A DNA stretch of 64,000 bases from Pomacea canaliculata (Eukaryota > Mollusca > Gastropoda > Architaenioglossa > Ampullariidae): NCBI RefSeq assembly GCF_003073045.1, contig NC_037593.1, positions 12,098,735 to 12,162,734 on the forward strand, given 5' to 3'. Positions 12,280 through 24,726 of the stretch are shown piece by piece (the first letter of the stretch is position 1; each line of letters starts with the position of its first letter). Under the pieces are notes generated by a model. It had not been told where the DNA came from. It searched no databases and saw nothing but the letters and a program-made list of their open reading frames with translations. The translations under genes were made by a program, and so were the position numbers.

Positions 12280-13718
12280 CCGCTGTAATAGTGAGATGTT
12301 GCCTTATGTGACACTCACACAAAAGTGAGACGAAACAATTTTAGCTTTGTTCATGTTCTACAGACCTGGGAGAGGAAAATGAAAGAGTTTTTAAAAACCA
12401 TTGTGAGGAATATACACACAGCAAATATAAAAATAAGGAATTGATAATATTTCAAATCTTGTTTATATATCATTGTGACAGTCTTGCTGGAAATAAATCT
12501 ATAAATCAAAAATATTTTCTTACTACCGACAGCCTGCTGGAGCCACACATATTCAAAGCCACTAACACAAGGAAGTTTTCTTTTTAAGAAATAAATCCGA
12601 AATGCGCTTAACATTTTCTTGTAGATGTAACGTGTATACATGTAAATTTTTTATGGGAAGTTTTGTGATCAATATAACTATGACAAAGTTAGTATATAAT
12701 ACACCTAACCTATGTTGTCTCCAAAAGTCAATAACATCCCAGATCGCCATAGATTATTTTATTTAGTGTTTAGAGATGAGCATGTACACCTTTTCAACAG
12801 TCTCAAACCTATGGAAACTCCAGATTTCCGAGATGTAAGAAAGTTTTGGTAAAACCTGAGAATCGAACATCTTGAAAAATACGTTTCTTGGTAAATTTTC
12901 GATTTAACCTTGGCATTTTATAAGCTTGGTTCCGATTTTGGCCTTAGCAGCAAAATCCTCGACAGCCTGGGAGAGGGAGAGTTTGTAAAATAGAGACCTG
13001 TAATCGTGAATTATTTTCCCAGTATTTAGTAGTATGCTCACAGGTTATAATTAGACTGACACTCTCTCATACATCTAGTCAGAGATTTCTGGTGTCCAAC
13101 CAGTGTGGCAATTTTGTTTCTTATAAAATCGTTTGCTCTATGTTCTTTGTATGTGATCCGGAGCAGCATCCTCGAGAACTTGTTCTCAGTTAATGTATCT
13201 TGACTAGGGGGACTAAGGTCAACACAAGAACTAAGGTTTGTACTATTTTCTCGGAACAGATAGGCTTATCAACCATGCCATGCTGTAGTAGTTTAATTAC
13301 CCCAGCACCGTGTATATATATAGTCAATTAGGTGAAGCATCTAGTTTGTCTGGAAAGACACAAATTAAACAAAAGAGAGGTTTCTTCTTATTTTTATCAT
13401 ATATTGTTATGATATATTCTTATCATCGATTTAAAACTGCGATTGTGCAAAAGTTTAATTTCCAAATAGCCTGTTTTTTTTTTTACTTTTACCATTCAGA
13501 AGAAGGCAATGAAGTATTCAAATGAATTAGACATAAGCGTACGTGTCTGTGCATATGTGTACTGTGTACATGTAAACTAAAATGCATTCACCAAAAGTAT
13601 GTATGAAACACGGAAGACACAGCTGGATCTTTCTTGTTACTGTGGATATTAAAAGTTTACATAAGAGTTAGCTCTCCCATAAGGTTTTTGTACATAAAAG
13701 TGCTACATTTTTTCTACT
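12280..13718. other. AT-rich intergenic spacer
   Basis: About 1.4 kb with only short open frames lacking recognisable domains. Nothing could be assigned. Confidence 0.5.
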
Positions 13719-15079
13719 CTAACCCATCCACCTGCAATCCATGTATCCTGCTGATTTCTCTTCCTTTTTACGTTTATTTATTTTTAATCTCCAGCTAGAA
13801 GATTTGATATAAGTTAACCACTGCTTATTAAATTCTTGAGATTTCATAGTAATAAATGCGTTAAATTCCTCAGTCTTGTATCTTTTATTTAGTTGGAGAA
13901 GAAACACTTTTTCCATTATTGGCTATTTCTTTTCTATTTTGCATTAGTAAAAAAAAAAAAAAAAAAAAACAAAAACAAACAAACAAAAAAAAACCCCCAA
14001 AACAACCTTTTCTCCAAACAATATGAGAGATCCATTTAAAAATAAAATTATACTTGCATTTTACAGACATTGCCTTTTCCAAGTTTATCCAAAACATCTG
14101 GTTAGTTCATAGCACCATAAAAGGTGTTCATTTGTCTTCCTTTCTCTGCCTCAGAAAATGTGCATGTATTGTTTTCTTCCAGCCCTGTATAGTCTGTCAA
14201 AACATTTGCACCTAGAATTCTATCGGTAATTATGTACTGAAACCATTTTAGTCTGATGCATTGTATTTTTTGTTTACCAAGGTAATCAGATATTTAGTTT
14301 GTTTTCCCTTTTGCAGGAACATTGGAATATACTTGTCCTTTCTGTTAATATTTCATAAAAATTTTTGAAAGATTTCAGAATAGAATTAATTAGTTTTGCA
14401 GATTTTGATGTCTCTATATTGTTCTTAATTGTAATGCCTGCTGAATGAATACATTGGTTAATTACCCTACCACATCCCATGTATGTAACTATATTGTAAC
14501 TCCGTACTTTCCATTAATCTCAACAGCTAAGAGTAGAGTTCCACATTCATTATTTTGTTTATTACTATATAACCTGTTTTGAATACAGAATATATCCTTG
14601 TTGCTCAGCTGAAATATAGTATTTAAATTTATTGGTTGTGCCATCACTTCCTTTGATGTTTCCAGCTTAATGCAATAATAAAATTCTTTACATCCATTTA
14701 ATACATATTTCCAAAGTTATTTATGTGATGGGTGTAATTGTACCTATTTGATCTATATTTATTTACATCTACAAGCTTAGGGTATATCTTTAACACGATA
14801 TCTTTTTATTTGTTCTTAGTAGTCAGCTTCTTAATCCAAGATAACTTAAGTGCTTTTATATAGAGGCAAATATGAGATATCCTAAACATCCATTGGACAG
14901 TTTTCACTGATTTTCGTATTTATCTTCTCAGGGTTCAAATTCCAAATGAACTTAAAGCATAGTCTTTGAAGATCCCGTATATCTGTAATATTGAGGTTGT
15001 CAATAAATGAGTTAGGTTAAAATTAATAACTTTGGCTTTTCTACCAACTGGTGGGATAACTCTTTAGAGCCAAGACTAA
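13719..15079 (-). mobile_element. LINE fragment, copy B (longer)
   Basis: Positions 14,054-15,079 repeat 6875-7892 with a few percent difference. Read on the minus strand, about 14,960-14,840 gives LQRLCFKFIWNLNPEKI and then IKALKLSWIKKLTT after a frame break, matching the stretch downstream of reverse transcriptase in L1/Tx1-like LINEs. The minus-strand frame at 13,719-13,916 may be the ORF2 tail. An A-rich tract with AAAC units (13,950-13,995) interrupts it. The element is inactive. Confidence 0.65.
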
Positions 15080-15800
15080 TGTAGTGAGTTTTTCTTCGAT
15101 CAAATTTGCTTTGCTTGCTATTCTGTTTGCAAAGTGATTAGTGGAATATGTAAGGTCAATCAACTGACATTCAGTTTAGTCTAATTGAATCAGACAGGCG
15201 GTAAGGCAGACAGATATTCAATCAGTGACTTGAAGTTTCACTGTAGAGTGCTGTTTGTTGCCCCTGGCGGTGGTCTCCCCTCCCCAGCACCCTATTCTTC
15301 GTCTGATCACGAACTTATATCCCCTTATATTAACTTATAGTAAATACACGTCCATGGTCTGATGTATGTTTGAAACTTTTTGGAAAAAAATGAGCTGTTG
15401 ACAGCAGAATCCCATGATTATTAAATGACATTATGAAGCCCTGTCGACACATGGAGCATTCCAACACCACCTCGATCCGATGACAATCTGCTGTCATGTC
15501 ATGTCGTGTCCTGCAGTTCACCTCACAGGTGTTCCATGCACTTTGCTTCTTAGTTCTTTTGCTTTTTTTAAATTAATCTCTATATCCTCTTATATCCTCT
15601 TATTATTATTATTATTATTTTATTTTATTTATTTATTTATTTTTTCTGAATATGCCGTTTTCTCCGCGGCCCGGACGTTCCATACGCTGACCTATACGAT
15701 AGAAATAACCTACAAAAAATTCCCTCCTCTCTCTCTAACACACGCGCGCGCGCAAGAGCGAGCAAACATTACAGACTAACCCACCTGTTTCAGACGAGAG
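15080..15800. promoter_or_regulatory. Upstream region of GMC copy 2
   Basis: About 720 bp before the start codon. It holds TTA/TTTA microsatellite runs (about 15,598-15,642) and a CG-repeat stretch near 15,742. A consensus acceptor, CCTGTTTCAG, ends 8 bp before the ATG, which suggests that a non-coding 5' exon lies further upstream. The promoter itself was not identified. Confidence 0.4.
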
Positions 15801-18800
15801 ATGGCGGCCTTGATGTCAGTTGCTGCTGTGGTGCTGGTAGCTGTGATAGCTTTGGTGGTCGTCATACTGCTTCCCGAGTCTCCAACTCCACTCACAACCT
15901 CCATTGATGCAGAATACGATTATATCATAGGTGAGGAACTAATGAATCAATCATAGGAACTAATGAATAGGTCATTATGTTGTATATGTCCACCCAAGTG
16001 AGAAACTAATGAACAGATGAAACTTATAATAACTGTTATGTTGTGCACCAAAGTACGTTAAGGTGGGAGACACCAACATCATCTTCACGTTGTCCGTCAT
16101 TAATCTCAGATTCATCGTTGATCCTTGATAGACAAGTTACAGCTGTCTGTCAGTCTGACTGTTGTGATAGATAAGTTATAGTCGTCTGTAAGTCTACTTA
16201 TTGTTATAGGTTACAGCTGTCTGTCAAGCTGCCTATGAGTTCCGCCACATTCTCTCTACACACGCTGTCGCCACTCTTGTCTGTGAGTTTGTTCTATCTC
16301 GGCTTGATGGTTGCTAGCTGCCCCTCAAACCTTCTTCAGTCACTCCAGAAAGTACAAAACTCCTTTGCACTTCTATCGTTTAGAGCGAGGAAATGAGACC
16401 ATGTCAGTCATCTTTTACGTTTTCTACACTGGCTCCTGCCTTGACTATTTCCAAAACAGTGGAACTCTCTTCCATTCCATTTCCTTCAACCAATCATAGA
16501 ATATTTTAAATCGGCGCTTTAAGAAATTTGTTCCACGAGGGTTACTCCTAACTCCAGTCACCATAGTAGTCTGCCTGCTCGTCTTCCTCTGCAGATTTAT
16601 CAATCCTTATTGTTTGTTCCCTGGTTGTCCCTTTGTCTCACTTGTCAGCATAGCTGTCCTTCCGTCCTTCGTATTCTATCCATTACTTGTACTTGTCGCA
16701 AGCCTAGTACAGACTTTTCTTAAAGTTCTCATCTTGCTGATGTGGAATGTGGACTCTGTCGAGAATACAGACATTTGACAACAACTGTATGAGCAGGTCG
16801 CTCTGAACATTTGAAGTGAGACACAAAGCAATGAGTTTGTCCGTAGCACGGTCAACGCCGTCTAGGGACACAAGCAACCTCCTTTCAGGCGCTGGTTGGT
16901 CTGGTTTGGCCACGTGACCAGGCATGACACTCTAAGACAGGGGTGGGCAATTAATTTTCCCAAGCGGCCGGATGAGAAACTGAGATGGTTCTAGAGGGCC
17001 GGACTAATATAGTTAACTCAGTTTTATCCAATACTGTATATATAGTATATTTACTGGTGGGCGGCCAGCGGGCGGGCCGGTCAGAGACAGGAGGCGGGCC
17101 GGATCCGGCCCGCGGGCCGGCGTTTGCCCAGGTCTGCTCTAAGACTTTCTTTCAATGTACATTGGATGGGGTAGACGCTAAGATGAAAGAAGAAGTGGAC
17201 TGGTTGTTCCAAGCAGGAATTGTCGACTCATCTCGACTTGTCAGCCCCAGTGTGTATGAACTTGCTCCCTCCGACAACAAATATAACTATCAACAACTAC
17301 CTGACAATAGACGAATGAATGAATTAAAGCAAATCACGAGTACTGTCTTTCAATAATAACCTTGTTACAACCGAGTATGATATAATAGATGTATATTGTC
17401 ACAGGGATACACTGAAACCGGAGCAAGAGAATGACGGGCGAAAAATCAGCTGGAATACCAACCGTGCCAAACAAGATTTTGTCTGCGTTGCAATGTACCT
17501 TGCTGTGTTTTATACTTACATTATTTATTTGTACAATTGCCAATGAATGAATACAAGGTCTGAGATGCCGTTTGTTTTTCATGTGCTTTAGTGGGGGCGG
17601 GGTCAGCGGGCTGCGTGCTGGCCAGTCGGCTGTCCGAAGATGATGACGTGCGTGTCTTGCTGCTGGAGGCGGGGCCAGACGACCAGGGCGTGACAGCTTT
17701 TTCTGTTCCTCTTTATGGCGCGTGGAATGTGCGGAGGAAAGACTTCAGCTGGAACAGTTTCACTGAATCTCAGAGCCACAGCCTAGAAGGCTATAAACAA
17801 AAGGTGACAGTGGAAAGCTAACACTGACACATAGATTGGAGGACACACACACAGAGTGGTGGTGTACATGTATCCCTGTGTTAGAACTCATACTCATGTA
17901 GTATTTATGATTTGGTTTATTTGATTACATAATAAGTAACCTATAATCTTTAAATAATCAGTAAACGGCATATAAAAAAGAGGAAAGAAAAGGATAAAGT
18001 GAGAGAGAATAAAGTATGAATGTATTAACTGATACAAAGTACTCATTGGACAGGTCTATGTGTCTGTACGCGTGTGCACGCATGAGTGCGTACATGTTTG
18101 ATATTATAAAGAATTTTGCGTGTATGTACAGATACCTATGTATGTGCAGTTATTCGATTTTGTGTGAGGTTTACATTGTATACTATAAGCACAATTGACT
18201 TGCGAATATGTCAGTTCCCCGGATAGAATGAAAAAATAAAATATTTTGCATGTTGTATCTTTGTCTCATAAGCATTGACGTTTATATGCACACACAATAA
18301 AAAATCAAATATTTGTTTTCAGTAGTTATAAGAACAATTTGTCATGTATAGAATAAACACTGTTTTTTCTTTCTGGAAAGAAAACGATGTTTACAAGAGG
18401 GAAGGTTCTGGGCGGAAGTTCCAACCTTAATGCGATGATCTACATCCGGGGCAGTCGCCATGATTATGATAATTGGGCCAAGTCCGGTGCAAAAGGCTGG
18501 AGCTACCAGGATGTATTGCCCTACTTCTTGAAGTCGGAAGACATACTTAGTCCAGATTTGTTGGATTCTAGTACGTGCTGAACGTAACAGATTACAAAAC
18601 AGAAAAAAAAAAATGAAAAGCGATAGAATAAAATAAATGATAGAGTAGTCTGACAATAAACTGGATTTCTGAATAATCAATATCTTTCATTTCATTCTCA
18701 GCACTTCTACATCTTTTTTCTTGTCTACCACACGTTCAGTATTCTTTTTCTCCCCTTTACAGTTTAGCCTCAGAAGATAACTGTTTCTGTAATAAATCAT

Positions 18801-21800
18801 GATATAGATTGCGCTGTCTTCGCAGAGTACCATGGGAAAGGAGGCCCTCTAAAGGTAGAGATTCCGGACACCACACAACTGGCACAAGAGATCTTACTTG
18901 CTGGAAAGGAGCTGGGCTACCCCGAGGTGGATCCCAACGGCGAGACTATGCTAGGTGAGACCGTGTTCATTCAATATCGTGTTGGTTAAGAAATATTTTT
19001 TAAGTCTCTATATTAGAAGGTCAGAAGGATGAGCAGACGGGAGGTGAGTAAGAAAGAAACAATGCTTGTTAGACCCGAAATTTATTCATTTAAATGAGCA
19101 ACATAATTAAATATTTGTTTGTTTAGGATTGTCACGGACCGTCCGCAGACATGCGCATTCTTTCCACAAACCAAAATATCCTGATCGCTTGAGGGTGGGC
19201 GTACCTTCTTAGAGGCACAAATAATTATTCAATTCAAATACAATGTCAAATGAAACAAAGGCAAAATATCCACACTGATAGATTCACTCCTTCATTCGCC
19301 ACACAAGATATATTACCAATATGTTATCATTCATCCCACGTACTATTAAAGTTAACAATGAAATCGACTCTCATAAAATATTGTCACTGATGAAGAATAA
19401 AACAAAATGTTCGTTCTTGATGAAACATTAACCTTTTATATTAAAGTCTCTGAGACCCTCCCAAGTCCTCTATTCTAATCAGTCCCACTGATCTTCTTTC
19501 CACGAAGTCTATTTATTATTGAAAATAAATAGTTTTTACGGTACCACAGTTTACGAGCAGACGTCTCGGTCTTGCGCATGCGGCCGCCTCCTAGGTGTTT
19601 GGCCGGATGATGTTAGATCAGCTGAAGGCCGGGAGGAAACCTTTCCTCGACCGGCGCTTACTCTCAGGCTGTTAAGAACTGTCCCTTCCAGGCGACAGAG
19701 AGAGAGGTCGGTGCCCCAGTGTGTGGTTTCTTGACCCCGCCAAGAAACTGTACTGCGGGATGCCCAAGCCACAGAGCTCCCCCACGGTGCGAACACGGAC
19801 TACAGTGACTCACGACCTGTGAAGTACATCCACCTGTAGTTTACCCACGGTATTACTTTCCGTAATACTTTTTCCGCTGTCGCAGCAGTTGCGAGAAAGT
19901 CCCGAGAAAAATCCACCAGCTCTCACTTTTGTTCCGCCGTCTGCTCTCTGCCCACCGTTATTTTCTCTAACGTTATTTTCCTCTATCTTTTACGTCACCT
20001 TATTTTGACGTCCCAGTTTACGTCATTTGCTCAAGGGCAAACAACTTAAAGCCCACTACGCTAAATCAGATCAACCACGGTTGTCGATCTTCCCTCCTAA
20101 CCCCCTCTACTAAGTACTTATCCGTTACAAGGATAAGATGCTTAGCTCATTTCCCAACCCCATTGTCTGATTGTCGTATTTTTTTTGTTCAGATATAACC
20201 TGTTTCTTTCAGGTTTCAGCAAGGTGCAGGCGACCCAGAAGAACGGTGTCCGCTACAGCACGTCACGCGCCTTTTTACACCCTGTCCTTGACCGCTCTAA
20301 TCTGCATGTTGGGGTCAATGCTCACGTCACTCGAGTGTTGATCGAAGACGGAGTGGCGAGAGGAGTGGAGTTTTTGAAGGATGGGATCGTGCGCACAGTT
20401 CGTGCCAAGAAGGAAGTGATTGTGTCTGCTGGTGCCATCGGGTCTCCACAGATCCTGATGTTGTCAGGGGTTGGTCCCAGAGACCATCTAGAGTCTCATG
20501 GAGTAGGTGCTTCTACCGTCTTTTGTTACATTTAATAAGTTCTGTTTGTGGACGTATAGGTTAAGAACGGAAGAGGCTCTTCACTAAGATTTGGATAAAT
20601 GAATACCTTTCACTGAGGTTTTCTTGGTGATTAGAGAAAAAAAGCTAACAGCTGCTGGTTCTTTTCCATAACTGCTTTTGTTCACCGTAAAAGCAACATA
20701 GTTCGCAACCCTCTTATCATCCCGAACTCGTCTCTTTATTTTCACGTCGCTGTCTTCAGATCAAAGTTCACGCTGACCTACCCGTGGGTGATAACCTGCA
20801 GGATCACCTCTTTGTGGACATCGGTATTAGCATCAACGACTCCATCGGTATCTCCTGGGAGAAGGCAAGCAGTTTGTGGGAGCATGCCAGGTATTGGCTC
20901 TTCGGGAAAGGTAACTCACTTTTTTCCAAAAGAGTCTGTGGTAACTCTTAAGTTCTCAGCCATAATTTAGCTTACTGGAAAGAGCTTGTGTGTGTGTGTG
21001 TGCGAGTGGGCTAGTCAGGAGACTTTTCCCATCAAGTTTAAAACTGATAGTTTTCTTACATGAAATGTACTTCTGACCTCTTTCCCACCCACCCCAAAAC
21101 AAACAAAGAAAGAAACAAAGAAAGAAAGAAACAAACAAAGAAAGAAACAAACAAAGAAAGAAACAAACAAATAAACAAACAAAGAAACAGAAAAACTAGT
21201 GATTTTTTCAAAGACCTTTACCTTTTTTGTATCTTCAGGAATCCTCATCTCCACGTACGGTACAGAGACCCTTGCTTTCATAGCAAGTAATGAAGAAAAA
21301 CGAAAACTAAGATGGCCAGATGTTGAGCTTCATCTGCATTCTTTCCTTTCCATTAGAGATTCCGACACTCTCACGGCAGAGGTGAGAAAAAGACATTCAT
21401 CCAATCAACAAAGCAACCAGCCGATATTTCCACCTTCTTTTAGTTCCTCAGATATTTCTTTAATATAATATATAACACAACATAATATTATACTATAATA
21501 TAATATTTTAGTATTTAATAATTACTTTCTTTTCTGAGAAAGATCTTCTGAGGAATTGTTTACTGTTATTTCTGGTAATTTCTGGTTGATAAATAGTTTA
21601 TATTAGTGCATGAAAAGTGAGAATGTGACTGCCTGATCGACAATAAAGATCACGAAAGTGTGTAGCAGAACAGCCTTCGACTGAATCTCCGTTAGGTTTT
21701 AGCCACGCATTTCACGACACCTTTGCTGTTGTTCGTAGAACCTACAACGACAGTCTGGAAGAAAAAATAAAGTGGGAATGTCATGCTTATGCACGCTGCT

Positions 21801-23243
21801 AAACTCTCTCAGCGTGGGGTCAGTGCGCCTGCGCAGTGGGAATCCTGTGGACGACCCCGTCATTGACCCGCACTATTTAGAGAGGTCGGAAGACGTGGAA
21901 GTCATTCTGTACGGTAAGTGAGGCACTGACCACTCGTCCCTCCGTTCTTCAATCTTAGCTTCCTCCTCCCCAAGCCATTTAAAGACTAGTGACTAAAGCT
22001 GTAGAAAGAGGAGATTGTAAGACCTCTAACATTTTACCATGTGTTCAGTTTTTCTATTAAAGAAGGACAAATATTTATGTTTACCGTCTTGGACTTATTG
22101 ATTGTTTCTGATTCCTTTGCTTATAAGTAGTACCAGGGCTTCTGCTAAGGCTAAATTCTTTGGGGTCCCAGGGACCCCTTCTTTAGATTTTTAAGGGGTC
22201 CCTGTTCTTCGCCCAACTTTGGAGGGGACCCCGTCGACAAAAATTGAAGGGGTCCTCCGAACTTTTAATGCGTACTGTATGCAATTTTTTGCGTAAGCAG
22301 ATGCCCTGAGTAGTTCATTTCTAGATAATTATTATTATATTGTCCGATAATTACAACAGATTGAAAAATACGGATTGGTATAAACGTCAGGTATAAAAGT
22401 CTGTAAGGAGCTGGTGAACACTTCTGCTTTACGGAAATTTGGAGCGGAACTGGTAGACAAACCGCTGAGCACATGCGCGGACAAGCACGCGCCGGACTCT
22501 GACGATTACTGGCGCTGCGCCATTCGCTACTCCGTGTCCACGGCCTTTCGTCCCACCGGCACGTGCAAAATGGGTGACGTCACTGACAACACCACGGTGG
22601 TCGACAGTCAGCTGAGGTGAGTCGCTGTAGGGACTCGACAATAAAGCATTGGAAACGTCGTTGAAATTTTATTACATCTTGAGAAACCCTCAAAATATTA
22701 CGTTTACGTTGCAGTTAGTAGCAAGAAAAAAAAAAGAGAAATATTTTCCTTACTTTTACCGTTTTCAGTTAACCATGGTAACACTGGTTATAATGAAAAT
22801 GATAATTAATAATAAAGTTATTTTTTATTATCCTCTTTTGTGGTGAAATAAGAGATAGCCCGTAGAGTTAGTTACCTTTTGTCTTTATATAAAATTTAAA
22901 AGAGATTTGTGGTTTAGGTGAGCTGTGAAAGTAGAAACGGATGCAGTGCTTCTCGAACAAATCCTTTTGCAGGTAACCGCCACACTGTGGAACTCTTGAC
23001 CCTAAATGATCTCAGATAACATTGATAGTTTACAACAGTCTCGAACGGTTGCTTTAAGACTTAGGTTACCGGCAGTTTGACATTCTGACCTGTCCTGTTG
23101 TGTTCAGGGTCAAGGGTATCCGCTGCCTGCGGGTGGTGGACGCCTCCATCATGCCCACCATCGTCTCCGGCAGCCCCAACGCCGCTGTCATCATGATTGC
23201 AGAAAAGGCCGCAGACATCATCCGGGGTCGCACCACCGTGTGA
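15801..23243 (+). CDS. GMC-family FAD oxidoreductase, copy 2 (active-site His replaced)
   Basis: Ten coding exons: 15801-15930, 17592-17803, 18381-18570, 18826-18954, 20213-20502, 20760-20910, 21239-21381, 21739-21913, 22391-22616, 23108-23243. They sum to 1,782 nt, 593 residues, all in phase with GT-AG borders. Residues 1-25 are hydrophobic (signal anchor or signal peptide), followed by the FAD-binding [17 protein letters not shown] signature 1, signature 2 and [10 protein letters not shown]. The family's catalytic His sits in [10 protein letters not shown]; here it reads [10 protein letters not shown] (Arg at about residue 527). The second catalytic position (Asn of NA) is kept, although the motif reads SGSPNA rather than SGNTNA. 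The frame is otherwise intact, so this may be an enzyme with altered chemistry or an inactive paralogue. Introns contain a LINE relic, two hAT MITEs and a solo LTR. Closest to copy 1. Confidence 0.92.
16210..16500 (+). mobile_element. CR1/L2-type LINE tail relic in copy 2 intron 1
   Basis: The + strand encodes [19 protein letters not shown], then SRLDGC in place of the usual SRLDYC, then in another frame [16 protein letters not shown]. This is the conserved region after reverse transcriptase in CR1/L2-like LINEs (usually FVLSRLDYCNSLLAG...LQKVQNSAARL). Frame changes and stops show that it is dead. Short 39-bp tandem repeats (16,131-16,225) precede it. Confidence 0.75.
16938..17136. mobile_element. 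hAT-type MITE in copy 2 intron 1
   Basis: 199 bp flanked by an exact 8-bp duplication CTCTAAGA (16,930-16,937 and 17,137-17,144). Terminal inverted repeats begin CAGGGGTGGGCAA and, from the other end, CAGACCTGGGCAAA. The interior is rich in GGCCGG/CCGGCC, as in many non-autonomous hAT elements. No coding capacity. Confidence 0.9.
19130..20129. mobile_element. Solo LTR in copy 2 intron 4
   Basis: Exactly 1,000 bp starting TGTCACGG and ending CGTTACA, flanked by a perfect 5-bp duplication AGGAT (19,125-19,129 and 20,130-20,134). GMC copy 1 keeps the empty site in the matching intron with a single AGGAT, so insertion came after the copy 1/2 duplication. No internal coding region remains. It is a fossil LTR of a retrotransposon, probably Ty3/Gypsy-like; the clade is inferred only from ends and duplication length. 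A related LTR may be present at 49,088-50,124. Confidence 0.9.
21098..21188. repeat. AAAC/AAAG microsatellite in copy 2 intron 6
   Basis: Mixed AAAC and AAAG units in the position of the (AAAC)n tract of copy 1 (1773-1827). Confidence 0.85.
22134..22308. mobile_element. hAT-type MITE in copy 2 intron 8
   Basis: 175 bp with 18-bp imperfect inverted ends: CAGGGCTTCTGCTAAGGC against CAGGGCATCTGCTTACGC. Flanks are AGTAGTAC and AGTAGTTC, an 8-bp duplication with one change. The interior repeats GGGGTCC/GGACCCC. The matching intron of copy 1 lacks it, so it inserted after the copy 1/2 duplication. Confidence 0.85.
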
Positions 23244-24726
23244 CGTCAGCATCGGATCAAGTGGGGAAGACATTTTGGGATTGAATTCGCTCAAAACTTA
23301 AAGTTGGTTTGGTCTGAAACATCTGAGACACCAAGTCATGCCATCATCCATTCGTGGGAATGTGGAAGGGGACAGCTCGTTAAGCACAGCGCACATTTTA
23401 AAAACTTTATACAGTAAACATCAAGGTCTTTCTTCCACTTGTCATGTCGCACGAGGAAGACAGTGTCATTACAGTTAATACTAGCACTGCTTAACTATTT
23501 TTTGTTTCACAGCAAAATATTCCAGATTTTTATGTTTCTCGACACTTCGAAAAGTAAAATCTAATTTCCCCACAACTTTATTGACAACGGACACTCTATA
23601 TAAAATCATATCCTGTTTTCAGTACAATTTCTGTCTGTCAAAAGTATTTTAGAGATCCAAAGAATGAGGCAACAGGTGGACTATTCATTCAGAAAGTGAA
23701 ACCAGAACACAGCAAAACATTTTTCGTCAAAAAGCTTAAAGTTATTATACACTAGTTTTTTATTTTTTATTCAGCTCTTTTATGATCACCTCTAACACAA
23801 AGTGGAATATTATGCTAAGTACCTAAGTAATTGGCGACATTTAAAAAAAAAATCTGTTGTAGTAGACAGTAGTAGCGGACAGAGTTTTGGGAAAAAAATC
23901 GAGGGTTAGGTGGATAAGAGAGGGGAAGAGAGAAAGGATTGGCGAGTTGGAAGGGACAGAGTAGAGGTGGTAAAATCCCCGCACTCAGAAGTTTGAGTAT
24001 TTTCTGTGTGAACGCTTCGCCTTAGAATAAAAACATCTGAACCCGTTACAGTGTTGACCTGTGTTCGTTATTGTGGTGAGACTAGGCAAGAAGCCCCCGT
24101 CCACCCTGCTATGTTTCTGTCTCGGCTGTGTGTTTACTAATGACAAAAAGAGCTTCGTGTCGCTTTTGTTTACATGTTTACATGTCACATTTAACAGTAT
24201 GTCTCTTTTACGCGCTGCTATATGTGTTGGGAGATGGGGGTGTAGTTCCTCGGTAAGATAAAGTGTGTGGGGAACAGGTGTGACTTCTAGCCAACTCATG
24301 CACACTCGCACATGCACTCGTACACACTCATACACACACGGATAAGATAAGCTTGAACTCACACGCCCTCTGGTCCATTCCGGGATGCTCGACTCGCAGA
24401 GTGCACGCAGAGAAGGTGAGGGAGGGACAGGGGTAAGGGGGTTGGGTATTTTCTGCTTTTTGATGGATATATGGCGTTTCAATCAATCAGAGAGAGGGGG
24501 AGAAGTCAGCTGGATTTTTGAATCATTGGTCGAGTCTTAAGTGTTTCTGCCATTAAACTTTCTAAGGACCTGCGTGAATAAGGCCCGTGACTGACCAATA
24601 AATGTGGTATCATATTTTTATAGAGATAAAATAAACCTTCATAGTAGCTGAAGATCAAATGGAGACGCAGTTTTACAATTAACTGAAATGCAAATTTATT
24701 ACAAACGATAATTTGTATGTCGAATA
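23244..24726. other. 3' flank of GMC copy 2 and spacer
   Basis: Positions 23,244-23,842 match the copy 1 flank. An AATAAA occurs near 24,026. The remainder (to where the copy 3 unit starts, near 24,727) has short open frames without domains; no gene assigned. Confidence 0.5.
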
